Assembly (NCBI RefSeq): GCF_003721435.2
Contig: NZ_CP054585.1
Coordinates: 1,550,001 to 1,614,000 of the forward strand
Length of the DNA: 64,000 nucleotides
Source of the DNA: Halorubrum sp. CBA1229
GTDB lineage: Archaea; Halobacteriota; Halobacteria; Halobacteriales; Haloferacaceae
Reading direction: 5' to 3'
The notes beneath the pieces were generated by a model. The model was not told the origin of the DNA. It was given only the letters and a program-made list of their open reading frames with translations, and ran no database searches. Shown here in pieces: positions 1-8,226 of the stretch (the stretch's first letter is position 1; the number at the start of each line of letters is the position of its first letter). A program made the translations under genes and the position numbers.

Positions 1-332
1 CGGGTGGGACTCAAAGGGGCAGCCGCGAGGGCGAAGCACGCCGCAGCAAGCACTGGAAGGAGCGAACGAAGTGAGCGACTGAAGCGCGCAGCAAGGCGCG
101 CGAGCCGTCGCGGCTGGGGCTTTGGAGGTGTTCACAGACGGTCCGTCAGCAACTGTTTATACGCGAGCGGCTGGGGCTTTGGCGGTGTTCACAGACGGTC
201 CGTCAGCAACTGTTTATACGCGAGCGGCTGGGGCTTTGGAGGTGTTCACCGTCAATTCAACCTCATCTGTTTATAAACAAACGATTGAGACCGCAGGACC
301 GCTCAAGAAACGGCCGAGAATCATTTATAAAC
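1..332 (+). repeat. Dispersed repeat element, copy A, with tandem 57-bp TATA-bearing modules
   Basis: A GC-rich block (1-111) is followed by modules beginning GGCTGGGGCTTTGG at 112, 169 and 226, an exact 57-bp period. Each module ends in CTGTTTATA, with TTTATA at 156-161, 213-218 and 270-275. A decayed fourth TTTATA lies at 324-329. Modules 1 and 2 are almost identical and the third diverges in its second half. The left block shares GGGACTCAAAGGGGCAGCC and AGCGAACGAAGTGAGCGACTG with a second copy near 25680-25905. The copy is cut by the window edge. No protein is credible here; the short reading frames are low-complexity. It lies just past the 3' end of the arl operon. Confidence 0.85.
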
Positions 333-354
333 GACCGACATATCGTATCGATTC

Positions 355-2091
355 TTAAATCGACAGGATCGCGTTCACCAGCGTCCGGGTCGCGATCGCG
401 GTCGCCGCGCCGAGCCACGTCAGGAGGACGAAGTGGATGTACCCGTTCGCGGGGTTGCCGCCGTCGATCCGCCGGATCATCTGCGAGGAGAGGGCGGCGT
501 TGAACAGGACGACCGTCAGGAGGAGGTACTCGATCAGCGGGATGTCGTACGCGCCGGGGTAGACGATCTGGCCGATGTCCATCTCTTCGAGCCCGAAGTC
601 GGCCGTGAGGTCGGCGAGGATCGCGACGATCTCCAGTCCGATGAAGAAGGCGAACGTCGCCGCCGCCGTGATCCCGTACAGCAGCCCGATGAACGTCATC
701 GCGGCCTGCCGCCGCTGCTCGCGGAGCTGGTTCACGGTGTTCATGTTCTTCGAGATCAGCTCGCCGAGCTGCTTCGGATCCCCGCCCATCCGCCGGCCGA
801 CGAGGTACATCTCGGAGAACTTCTGAATCAGGTACGAGCGGGTGTCGTACGTGAACTGCTCCCACGCCCCCTCGGTGCTGATCCGCATGTTGAGCCGGCG
901 GTAGAGGCGCTCGATCGCCGGGGAGAGGTCCCCGAAGTTCTTCTCGCGCAGCGTGGTCAACACGTCGGTCGTCGTCGACTGCTTGGCGCTCTCGGTGGCG
1001 CCGAGCGCCCGGACGAACGAGGGGAACTCGCCGTCGCGGGCCGTGATCTGCTGTTCCTCCTGCCTGAGGACGACGCCGGTGATGATGAGCGGTGAGATGG
1101 GGACCGCGAGGTAAAACGGGAGCCGGACGTCGTCGAGGAAAAAGAGGAGGCCGGGGAGGCCGGGGCCGTAGCCGAACATCCCGGCCGCGGTGATCCCGAT
1201 GAGCAGGAAGGAGAGCCCGCCGCCGACCCCGAGCGAGGCCCACAGCTTCAGGTCGCCCGGGGCGCGCTCGTCGGGGTGGAACCAGATCGGGTCGTACGGC
1301 GACGTCGCCCGGATCATCGCGTAGAAGCCGAGCTGGACGAAGACAAACAGGACGATGACGGCCGCCACCGTCGCCGTCGGGTCGTTGCCCGTGAGGATCG
1401 GGAGCACGATGGCGAAGACGAGGGCGAACGTCATCGAGAGGATCATCGACATGTACAGGTCCTTCATCACCTCCAGGTTCGCCAGCGAGGACTCGTACAC
1501 CGTCTCGTACTTCGCGAGCATGACGTCCTGCTCGGAGACGAGGAACTCCTCTAGCGACTGGCCCGCCCCCATCGTGTAGCCGAGCCGGTCGAAGAAGTCG
1601 GCCATCGCGTCGGAGGGGACCTCCTCGGCCCGCCGGCGACAGGCGTCGTCGAGGCTCTGGTTCCAGGTGTCGACGAGGTGGACGACACGGCCGATCTCTT
1701 CGGCCGCGACGCCGTACTCCTCCTCCTTCGCGAGGGTCCGGAACACCTCCATGCGGTCGATGTTCGTCGTCGACAGCACGGTCATGTGCGTCATCACGAG
1801 GTGGAGCTGGTTGTCGATCTGGTTCTCCAAGCTGGAGAGATAGATCTTCGGGTAGATCACCGCCGCGACCAGCACGAGCCCGCCGAACATCGGGACGGGG
1901 ACCCGCGCCGCGAACGGCAGCGGGAGGACGAACAGGCCGACGACGCTCGCGGCGAACACGAGCACCGCGGGGAGCAACACGAACCCGACGTACTTCCGCT
2001 TCGAGATGTCGAGCTTGTCGTACGACTCCATGACGGCCGAGGTCACCTCGGCCGCGGTCGCGAGCCCGTTGCCGACCTGTTTCACCCCCAT
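355..2091 (-). CDS. arlJ: Archaellum assembly platform protein ArlJ (FlaJ)
   Basis: Integral membrane platform of the archaellum motor, related to the type II secretion/type IV pilus F proteins; it recruits the ATPase ArlI. The 578-residue product has hydrophobic clusters near residues 35-75, 205-260, 280-360 and 485-578, separated by large charged cytoplasmic loops, as in FlaJ. It is the last gene of the minus-strand operon arlCE-F-G-H-I-J. It starts 28 bp after arlI. A six-codon reading frame bridges that gap and ends TAATG on this start codon, which suggests translational coupling. Identification rests on family resemblance plus operon position. Confidence 0.93.
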   Translation of the reverse strand: MGVKQVGNGLATAAEVTSAVMESYDKLDISKRKYVGFVLLPAVLVFAASVVGLFVLPLPFAARVPVPMFGGLVLVAAVIYPKIYLSSLENQIDNQLHLVMTHMTVLSTTNIDRMEVFRTLAKEEEYGVAAEEIGRVVHLVDTWNQSLDDACRRRAEEVPSDAMADFFDRLGYTMGAGQSLEEFLVSEQDVMLAKYETVYESSLANLEVMKDLYMSMILSMTFALVFAIVLPILTGNDPTATVAAVIVLFVFVQLGFYAMIRATSPYDPIWFHPDERAPGDLKLWASLGVGGGLSFLLIGITAAGMFGYGPGLPGLLFFLDDVRLPFYLAVPISPLIITGVVLRQEEQQITARDGEFPSFVRALGATESAKQSTTTDVLTTLREKNFGDLSPAIERLYRRLNMRISTEGAWEQFTYDTRSYLIQKFSEMYLVGRRMGGDPKQLGELISKNMNTVNQLREQRRQAAMTFIGLLYGITAAATFAFFIGLEIVAILADLTADFGLEEMDIGQIVYPGAYDIPLIEYLLLTVVLFNAALSSQMIRRIDGGNPANGYIHFVLLTWLGAATAIATRTLVNAILSI

Positions 2092-2111
2092 TACCTGTCG
2101 ACTCCATTCAT
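2091..2111 (-). CDS. Six-codon mini-ORF bridging arlI and arlJ
   Basis: ATG at 2111 reads MNGVDR and stops with TAA at 2093-2091, overlapping the arlJ ATG as TAATG. It begins 8 bp after the arlI stop. It may be a re-initiation bridge carrying ribosomes from arlI to arlJ and need not make a functional peptide. A chance frame of this length is common, so support is only its exact fit. Confidence 0.25.
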   Translation of the reverse strand: MNGVDR

Positions 2112-2119
2112 CACCGCGA

Positions 2120-3793
2120 TCACCTGACGTTCCGGTGCATGTCGAAGGGAAGCCCCTCGACGCCGTCGCGCTGGAAGGAGTTGATCGCGTCGTTCACCTC
2201 GTGGTAGCCCAAGATGCCCTCTTGGATCATCCGCTCGATGAGCTCCGCGCGGAACTCCAGGTCGTCGTAGATGTCGCGGGTGTCGGCGTAGCCGAGCAGC
2301 GTCGCGATCTGCTCTTCGAGCACGTAGGAGTTGTTCATCCCCTGGAAGACGATCTCGTCCTCGACGGGGTCCCAGCTGAACACCTCGCGGGTGACGACCC
2401 CCTCCATCTCCTTGGAATACCCCTCGATCTCCTGGACGCTCGTCACCCGGCGCAACACGTCGTTCCCCTGCTTCACCCGGTTCTGGAACAGCGCCACGTC
2501 GGCGTTGTCCATGAACGTCTCCGGGACGTTGATCGGCTCGGAGGTGAACCGCTGGATCATCGAGACGATGTCGGACGCGTGGAACGTCAGCATCACCGGG
2601 TGGCCCGTCTGGGCCGCCTGGAACGCCATACGTCCCTCGGCGCCGCGGACCTCGCCCACGATGATGTAGTCGGGCCGCGACCGGAGCGCGGCGGCGACCA
2701 GGTCGAACATGTCGACGTCGGAGCTCCCCTCGCCGCCCCCCTCGCGGGTCAGCAGCTGCTGCCAGGTGCTGTGCGGCGGGATGACCTCGGCGGTGTCCTC
2801 CGCGGTGTATATCTTCGAGTCGTCGGGGATGTACGAGAGGATGGCGTTCAGCGTCGTCGTCTTCCCGGACGCCGTCTCCCCGACCACGAACACCGTCTGC
2901 TCGTTCTCCAAGCAGAGCCAGAGGTACGCCGCCAGCTGGGGCGACAGCGTCCCCCAGTTGGTGATCTGGTTGATCGACAGCGGCACCTCGTCGCCCTGCC
3001 GGATCGTGAGCGAGGAGCCCTTCAGCGAGACGTCGTCGGAGTAGATGATGTTGATACGCGACCCGTCGGGCAGCGTGGAGTCGACGATGGGATCGGAGTC
3101 GGAGAGCGGGTCGCCGATCCGCTCGCCCATGTTGCGCAGCCAGTTGTCGAACTCCTGTTTGGTGCCGAAGTCGACGGTCGTCTCCAGCATGCCGAAGGTG
3201 CCGTGGTCGACGTGACACTCCTTGGGGCCGATGACGTGGATGTCCTCGTTGGCCGGGTCGCGCATCACCGGTTCGAGCGGGCCGAGCCCGACGATGTCGC
3301 GGTTGAGCCGGTAGCGGATGTTCTCGTACGTCTCCTCGGTGACGGAGAGTTTCCCGAAGTTCCGTATCTTCGAGACGCCTCGGCGCCAGCCGGTGGTCTC
3401 GTCGTCGACGTGGGTCACCTCCTCTAACAGCTCCTCGATGAGGTCGTCGTACTCCGCCTCCGAGTCGGGGGCGCTGTGCTGGCCGCTCGCGGTGAGCAGC
3501 CGGTTTTTGACCTGGTTGAGGATCTCGGCCTGCGGGCCGGACACCTCCGGCTCGATGGCGTAGTACTTCGTGTCCTGTCCGAGGTCACCGTAGATGTGGC
3601 TGTATATCGGCCCGCCGACGGGGTAGATGACGTTCGGGCGGTTCGACTCGTACTCGGATTTCGGTTCCTCGATGAACTGCGGGAACTCCCCCGTGATCTG
3701 CTTGAACTCCCGGAGGTGTTCCCGGAGGTGGGGCCGCCGCATGGCGGCCTTTCGGAGCTCTTCCGACGGTTTCGCGGTTCCGTGTTCGGTCAT
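2120..3793 (-). CDS. arlI: Archaellum motor/assembly ATPase ArlI (FlaI)
   Basis: Hexameric secretion-type ATPase that powers filament assembly and rotation. The 557-residue protein has an N-terminal domain followed by the GspE-type ATPase core: Walker A GETASGKTT near residue 305, an Asp box around TAEDTAEV, Walker B IIVGEVRG, and the His-box region HPVMLTFHASD. Length and motifs match haloarchaeal ArlI. The ATG at 3793 is in frame with, and 3 bp after, the TAG of a 44-codon ORF filling the gap to arlH. The family-like N-terminus (TEHGTAKPSEELRKAA) argues for this start and not an upstream fusion. Confidence 0.96.
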   Translation of the reverse strand: MTEHGTAKPSEELRKAAMRRPHLREHLREFKQITGEFPQFIEEPKSEYESNRPNVIYPVGGPIYSHIYGDLGQDTKYYAIEPEVSGPQAEILNQVKNRLLTASGQHSAPDSEAEYDDLIEELLEEVTHVDDETTGWRRGVSKIRNFGKLSVTEETYENIRYRLNRDIVGLGPLEPVMRDPANEDIHVIGPKECHVDHGTFGMLETTVDFGTKQEFDNWLRNMGERIGDPLSDSDPIVDSTLPDGSRINIIYSDDVSLKGSSLTIRQGDEVPLSINQITNWGTLSPQLAAYLWLCLENEQTVFVVGETASGKTTTLNAILSYIPDDSKIYTAEDTAEVIPPHSTWQQLLTREGGGEGSSDVDMFDLVAAALRSRPDYIIVGEVRGAEGRMAFQAAQTGHPVMLTFHASDIVSMIQRFTSEPINVPETFMDNADVALFQNRVKQGNDVLRRVTSVQEIEGYSKEMEGVVTREVFSWDPVEDEIVFQGMNNSYVLEEQIATLLGYADTRDIYDDLEFRAELIERMIQEGILGYHEVNDAINSFQRDGVEGLPFDMHRNVR

Positions 3794-3796
3794 GGT

Positions 3797-3931
3797 CTAC
3801 TCGTCGCCTCCGCGCGCTCGGGCCGCGCCCGCCGCGGTCCGCGGGGCGCGCGTCGTCTCCGTCGTTCCGTTGTCGTCGTTCGCGTCCCGCCCGCGCGGGA
3901 CGACGGTTCCCCCGCGAGCGGTCGGCGCCAT
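3797..3931 (-). CDS. Possible 44-residue small protein between arlH and arlI
   Basis: ATG at 3931 overlaps the arlH stop as TGATG. The frame runs 44 codons to TAG at 3799-3797 and is followed after three bases by the in-frame arlI ATG. It therefore tiles the arlH-arlI gap exactly. The product starts MAPTARGGTVV and is rich in Arg, Gly, Thr and Ala, with no recognised domain and no membrane segment. It is basic, unlike the neighbouring acidic proteins. It could be a real small protein, a translational-coupling cistron, or a chance open frame in GC-rich DNA. Termination at TAG in frame with arlI also permits a rare read-through product. Confidence 0.4.
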   Translation of the reverse strand: MAPTARGGTVVPRGRDANDDNGTTETTRAPRTAAGAARARGGDE

Positions 3932-4683
3932 CACGCGACGCTGCGGCTCTCGATGACGATCCCGGTGCCCGACCGGACCGAGAATCCGATCGTGTCACCG
4001 ACCTGTTCGCCCATCCCCGCGAAGCGCTTCACGTTGATCTGCCGGCGGATGTCGTTGCCGACCTCGATCATCTCGAGTTCGAGGAACACGTCGGCGATCG
4101 ACCGGAACGGGCCGATGGCCTCGTCGTCGACCGCCGAGGGGTCGACGGTGAGCACGACGACCTTCCCCTGCGAGATGATCTCGCGGAAGAACGAGATGAT
4201 CTCCAGGGCCGCCTGCCGCTCCTCGTTCTTCCGGACGAGCGACTCGAACGTCGGGTCGTTCCGGAAGATGGCGTCGAACGTGTCGAGGAAGATCACGTCG
4301 GAGTTCCACATCGCCTCCGCGTTCATCAGCCGCTTGAGCAGCTCCTTCCGCTCGCCGTCGCCGTCGGAGAACGCGCCGCCGGAGTCGAAGTCGGCGTGGA
4401 GGAAGAGCAGCTCCTCGTTTAAGAGTGGCTTCACCATATCGTACTCCAGCGAGTGCATCTGGTCGATGAACCCGCGGACGGTGAGCTCCGTCGACATCAT
4501 CGTGACGGACGCCCCCTCCTCGACGAGCCCGTAGGCGAACCGCTGGGAGATGGCGCTTTTCCCGGCCCCGTAGTCGCCCTCCATGAGGACGATACTGCCC
4601 CGCGGGATCCCCCCGCCGAGCTCCTTGTTCAGCCGGTCGCGCTCGCCGAGGCCGATCGAGAGCAGGTTGTCGGCGCGGGGCAC
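3931..4683 (-). CDS. arlH: Archaellum regulatory ATPase ArlH (FlaH)
   Basis: RecA/KaiC-like ATP-binding protein that sits on ArlI and links the motor to the ArlC/D/E ring. Walker A is GDYGAGKS at residues 36-43. A Walker-B-like stretch VIFLDTFDAIF lies near residue 130. The 250-residue length is typical. The start is GTG, one base after the arlG stop. The stop overlaps the downstream mini-ORF ATG (TGATG). It is cotranscribed with the rest of the arl operon. Confidence 0.94.
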   Translation of the reverse strand: MPRADNLLSIGLGERDRLNKELGGGIPRGSIVLMEGDYGAGKSAISQRFAYGLVEEGASVTMMSTELTVRGFIDQMHSLEYDMVKPLLNEELLFLHADFDSGGAFSDGDGERKELLKRLMNAEAMWNSDVIFLDTFDAIFRNDPTFESLVRKNEERQAALEIISFFREIISQGKVVVLTVDPSAVDDEAIGPFRSIADVFLELEMIEVGNDIRRQINVKRFAGMGEQVGDTIGFSVRSGTGIVIESRSVA

Positions 4684-4684
4684 G

Positions 4685-5182
4685 TCAGGTCGCCTCCGTG
4701 CGGAACTGGAACAGCTCCTCGTCGCCGTTCACCGTGAGATACACCCGGTGGTCGGTCCCCGGGGCGAGCCCGTTGTCCGTCCCCTCCAACTGGGTGACGT
4801 CGATCGTGAGCCGTAAGACGTCGCCGCGGTCCCACGCCGCTCCCTCGCCGGCGGAGACGAGCTCCCCCGTCGTCGCGCTCGGCGGGACGTAGCTCCCGTC
4901 GAAGACGACGTCGATCCCGGAGCCGTCGGGGTGGAGCCGCTGCGTCCCGGTGTTCTTTATCAACAGCGTCACGTTCTCGTTCCCGCTCTCGTTGTACACC
5001 CCGGCGCTCGCGTCGGAGATGATCGTCACGTCCGTCCGGAGCTGCTCGGTCGCGTCGATCCCGGCGTCCTCGACGGCCGCGCTGACGCGGTCGACGCCGG
5101 TCGTGATCGTGCCGACGACGCCCGCGGCGATCACGAGGCTCGCGATGAACAGGATGAGGTGAGAGACCGGGACGCTCGCCAT
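4685..5182 (-). CDS. arlG: Archaellum stator protein ArlG (FlaG)
   Basis: A 165-residue protein with one N-terminal hydrophobic helix (about residues 6-27, LILFIASLVIAAGVVGT) and a soluble beta-rich domain. It belongs to the FlaF/FlaG family, whose members anchor the motor to the S-layer side as a stator in the pseudoperiplasm. The arlF TAG directly abuts this ATG. Position between arlF and arlH supports the call. Confidence 0.9.
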   Translation of the reverse strand: MASVPVSHLILFIASLVIAAGVVGTITTGVDRVSAAVEDAGIDATEQLRTDVTIISDASAGVYNESGNENVTLLIKNTGTQRLHPDGSGIDVVFDGSYVPPSATTGELVSAGEGAAWDRGDVLRLTIDVTQLEGTDNGLAPGTDHRVYLTVNGDEELFQFRTEAT

Positions 5183-5653
5183 CTACGCGCTCACCCCCGT
5201 GACGCTCGCCGTGTCCCGCACGCCGGACTCGACGACGAGGACGACGCGGGTCTCGTTCGCGACCACGTCGGTCGAGAGGTCCGCCTCCTCGACGGTCACC
5301 GTCAGCGTCTCGCCGCCGAGCCAGAGCTCGGTGTCGGCGTCGCCGTCGACGGTCGTGTTCGCGTTCGGTCCGCCCACGTCGACGTACTCGTTGCCGACGA
5401 CGAGCGTCGCGTCGCTCGCGACCAGTCCGACCGAGCCGTCGTTGGTGGCGGTGACCGTCAGCGTCGTGTCGTCGTACGTCGCGTTCGTCACGGCGAAGTC
5501 GGTGTTCTGCCGCTCCAGCGATCGCTCTTGGATCCCCTGTTGGGCGTCGGTGACGCGGTCGAAGCCGTTGGCCGCGACGGGGTAGAACGCGGTGAACGCG
5601 AAGAACAGCCCCGCGACGATGATGGCCGTCGACGCGGAGACGCTAACGCCCAT
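5183..5653 (-). CDS. arlF: Archaellum stator protein ArlF (FlaF)
   Basis: A 156-residue protein with an N-terminal membrane helix (about residues 5-28) and an extracytoplasmic beta-sandwich-like domain. ArlF binds S-layer glycoprotein and ArlG to form the stator. The start overlaps the arlCE 3' end by 11 nt, so translation is probably coupled. Weak sequence conservation is normal for this family; the call leans on gene order arlCE-F-G-H. Confidence 0.88.
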   Translation of the reverse strand: MGVSVSASTAIIVAGLFFAFTAFYPVAANGFDRVTDAQQGIQERSLERQNTDFAVTNATYDDTTLTVTATNDGSVGLVASDATLVVGNEYVDVGGPNANTTVDGDADTELWLGGETLTVTVEEADLSTDVVANETRVVLVVESGVRDTASVTGVSA

Positions 5654-7523
5654 CTCCCCACCCTCCGTCGGCCGGGTCAGCGCGGTCGGAACGCGGGTTC
5701 GGGTCGTTCATGGGTCGCGGGGAACCACCGTTCCGATCGCGGCCCTCCGGTCGCTCGCTGCTCCGTTCCGCCCGCCGGTCGCCGCGCTCGTCTCGCTCGG
5801 CATGCCCGTTCGCTCGTCCGTCGGCCCGGCTTCCCTCGCTATCGGTCCGGCGTCCGTCGCGATCCTCGCGCCGGCGTTTCTCGTGGCCGCCGCGCCGCCG
5901 GCCGCCGCGGTCCTCGCGCCGGTCGCGTCCCCGACCGCGGGAGCCGACCGGCGGCGGGCCGCCGCCGACCAGCGAGCCGCCGGCGAGGTCGTCCCATCGG
6001 TCGAGCAGCAGGAGGTGGCCGCTCGTGCCGTTGAGCTGCGTCACGTACCGGAGGCTCCGGGTGTGGTGCTCGCGGACCAGCCGGTCCGTCCCCGGCCGGT
6101 CGACGAGGTTCCGGTCGATCGTGCCGAACCCGGAGAGGAAGTCGCGGAGCCGCGCCGCGGCGTCCGGGCCGACCCACTCGATGCGCTCGTAGTAGTTGAT
6201 CGCGCGCACCGCGTCGGTGACGTCGCTCTCGGAGACGAGGAACTCCAGCCACTCCATCACGAGCAGGTCGCCGACGTAGTCGCCGGGCAGCTCCGTGAGG
6301 TACGGCTTCCCCCGGCCGCCGGAGAGGTCGTCCTCGCCGACGTACTCGAAGCCGCCGCCGTTCGCCTCGGCCGGGTCCCCCCCGGGCTGCGGACCGCGCG
6401 TGCGGTCGGCCGCTGGGTCGGGCTCCGGTTCGGGTTCGGGCTCGGGTTCGGGCTCGCGGCCGTCCGCCGAGGCGCCCGCGCCGGTCGCCGGCTCCTCCTC
6501 GAACGAGTCCATCCCCTCGTCGAACGACTCGACGCCGTCGTCGACGCCGTCGTCGAACGGGTCCGTCTCGTCGCCGAGGCCGTCGTCGAACGAGTCCGTC
6601 TCGTCGCCGAGGCCGTCGTCGAACGCGTCCCCGTCGTCGAACGGGTCCTCGTCCGCGGGGGCGTCCGCGTCGCCCCCGTCCTCGTCGGCCCAGTCGGCCT
6701 CCCCGGCGTCGTACTCCTCTTTCAGTTCGCTGAAGCTCTTTCCGTCGTCGTTCATGTCGTCTCCGTCGTCCGCCGCCGCGGTCTCGGACGAGGCGTCGGC
6801 GGAGTCGCCGTCGTCCGTGTGGTCGTCGTCCGGTTCCCCGTCCAGCTCGTCGAACTCGTCGCCGCCGTCGTCGAAGTCGTCGTCGAGCATGTCGTCGTCG
6901 AAGAACCCGTCGGCGTCCGCGTTCGCGACGTCCTCGTCGAGCCCGTCCGCCTCTTCGTCCGCCTCGTCGTCGTCGTCGAAGAGCCCGAACGACCCCTCGC
7001 CGCCGCCGCTGACGCTGTCGAAGCCGCTGGACTCGTCGACGAAGGGGTTGATCCCGCGGGTGACCATCTCGTAGATATCGAGCAGGTTCCTGACGTCCTC
7101 CTCGATGTCGTCGACCGCGGCCGAGATCTCCTCGTTCTCCGAGCGGACCGTGGACACCGTCGAGGAGAGCGAGGCGACCTCGTTCTCCAGGTCGTCGAGC
7201 CGGTTCTCCAGCTCGCCGGTGTCGGCGCCGCCGCCGCCACCGTCGTCGTCGAAGCCGTCGTCCCACTCGTCCATCCCGTCGAAGTCGTCGAAGTCGTCGC
7301 CCATGCCACCGCCGCCACCCATGCCGCCGCCCATGCCACCGCCACCGCCGCCGTCCATCCCTCCGCCGCCGAAGGGGTCGTCGTCGCCGCCCATGCCACC
7401 GGAGTCGTCGTCGGAGCCGCCGTCGTCGAGAAAGCGGTCGAGGACGCTCGCACCGACGAGCCCCAGCGTGGCGACTATCCAGGTGGCCGTTGGAGCTCCC
7501 CACACCGGTAGTTCGAGGCCCAT
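5643..7523 (-). CDS. arlCE: Fused archaellum accessory protein ArlCE (FlaC + FlaD/E domains) with a basic tail
   Basis: Euryarchaeal switch-complex protein connecting the motor to CheF/CheY signalling. Order from the N-terminus: hydrophobic segment (about residues 8-27); Gly/Met/Asp low-complexity stretch; FlaC coiled coil (ENRLDDLENEV onward, ending LLDIYEMVTRGINPF); a very long acidic linker with FDDGLGDETD repeats and an EP repeat; then the FlaD/E domain (YLTELPGDYVGDLLVMEWLE onward). About the last 110 residues are an Arg-rich disordered tail, unusual in a halophile. ATG at 7523 (MGLELP) is preferred over 7547 because a TATA-like box at 7565-7571 puts the transcript start near 7541. Confidence 0.9.
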   Translation of the reverse strand: MGLELPVWGAPTATWIVATLGLVGASVLDRFLDDGGSDDDSGGMGGDDDPFGGGGMDGGGGGGMGGGMGGGGGMGDDFDDFDGMDEWDDGFDDDGGGGGADTGELENRLDDLENEVASLSSTVSTVRSENEEISAAVDDIEEDVRNLLDIYEMVTRGINPFVDESSGFDSVSGGGEGSFGLFDDDDEADEEADGLDEDVANADADGFFDDDMLDDDFDDGGDEFDELDGEPDDDHTDDGDSADASSETAAADDGDDMNDDGKSFSELKEEYDAGEADWADEDGGDADAPADEDPFDDGDAFDDGLGDETDSFDDGLGDETDPFDDGVDDGVESFDEGMDSFEEEPATGAGASADGREPEPEPEPEPEPDPAADRTRGPQPGGDPAEANGGGFEYVGEDDLSGGRGKPYLTELPGDYVGDLLVMEWLEFLVSESDVTDAVRAINYYERIEWVGPDAAARLRDFLSGFGTIDRNLVDRPGTDRLVREHHTRSLRYVTQLNGTSGHLLLLDRWDDLAGGSLVGGGPPPVGSRGRGRDRREDRGGRRRGGHEKRRREDRDGRRTDSEGSRADGRANGHAERDERGDRRAERSSERPEGRDRNGGSPRPMNDPNPRSDRADPADGGWGDGR

Positions 7524-7564
7524 TACCGAGTACGACCCGCAGAACACACTTCAATTCACCCCTC

Positions 7565-7571
7565 AAAATAT
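7565..7571 (-). promoter_or_regulatory. TATA-like box of the arl operon
   Basis: Minus-strand ATATTTT lies about 42-48 bp upstream of the arlCE ATG at 7523 and in the 118-bp gap after cheD. It predicts a short 5' leader of roughly 15-20 nt and separates the arl operon from the che genes transcriptionally. Confidence 0.5.
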
Positions 7572-7641
7572 CAGCAGTGAGAAGACACCGCACCCACGGA
7601 CGGCGGACGCGCGGCTCTCGCGCGGCGCCGCGGGGAGCCCC

Positions 7642-8226
7642 TTAGAGGGTGCGTTCGAACCCGTCGGCCGCCCGGACGACGAGCCCGCCGTCCGGCCTGA
7701 ACCGGACCGTCCGGCCGACGCCGTCGCCGACGTCGCTGGCGACGATCGGGACGCCGGCCGACGCGAGCCGGCGCTCAGCCCGCTCGACGTTCCGCGGACC
7801 GACGGCGTCGGTGAGATCGAGCATCTCCGCGCCCCCGGCGACGCGCGCCTCCAATCGGCCGGACGCGGCGCCGGCCGCGACGAGGTCGTCCACGAGCGCG
7901 TCGATGCCGGCGTCGACGTACTTCCCTCGGCGGGCGGCGGCCGTCCGCGTCTCGTCGCTCGTCGGCAACATCGCGTGGAGAAGCCCGCGGACGCCCGCCC
8001 GCTCGTCGGCGAGCGCGACCGCGACGCAGGAGCCGAGCCCGCTCGTCGTCAGCGTCTCCCCGTTCGTCGCGACGGCCAGCTCGCCCACGCCGACCTTGAT
8101 CCGACGCTCGGGCGCGTCGCTACCGGGGGCGCCGGCGTCGCGACTTCCGTCGGCGTCGCGGCTCGTGTCGCCGCCGCTCTCGTCGCGGTGCGACCCGCGG
8201 CCGCGGGACGACGAGGGGTGGCTCAC
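7642..8226 (-). CDS. cheD: Chemotaxis protein CheD (receptor glutamine deamidase)
   Basis: CheD deamidates transducer glutamines and, in archaea, interacts with CheC and with receptors. The start is GTG at 8226, overlapping the cheC stop as GTGA, and gives 194 residues. About the first 40 residues are a low-complexity Ser/Asp/Arg tail. The core begins KVGVGELAV and carries the catalytic cysteine in GLGSC and the histidine in GLLHAMLP, as expected for the family. A longer open frame upstream overlaps cheC out of frame and is not coding. Confidence 0.93.
   Translation of the reverse strand: MSHPSSSRGRGSHRDESGGDTSRDADGSRDAGAPGSDAPERRIKVGVGELAVATNGETLTTSGLGSCVAVALADERAGVRGLLHAMLPTSDETRTAAARRGKYVDAGIDALVDDLVAAGAASGRLEARVAGGAEMLDLTDAVGPRNVERAERRLASAGVPIVASDVGDGVGRTVRFRPDGGLVVRAADGFERTL

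Noticed and set aside
102-332. CRISPR array from regularly spaced repeats
   Set aside because: The modules are contiguous with conserved unit content and no variable spacers, and no cas genes are nearby.
4-358. Short protein frames through the repeat at the window start
   Set aside because: The products repeat the DNA module and differ between copies; composition explains the open frames.
5839-7593. Arg-rich 584-residue frame over arlCE
   Set aside because: Shadow of the Asp/Gly-rich arlCE coding strand in another frame; low complexity.
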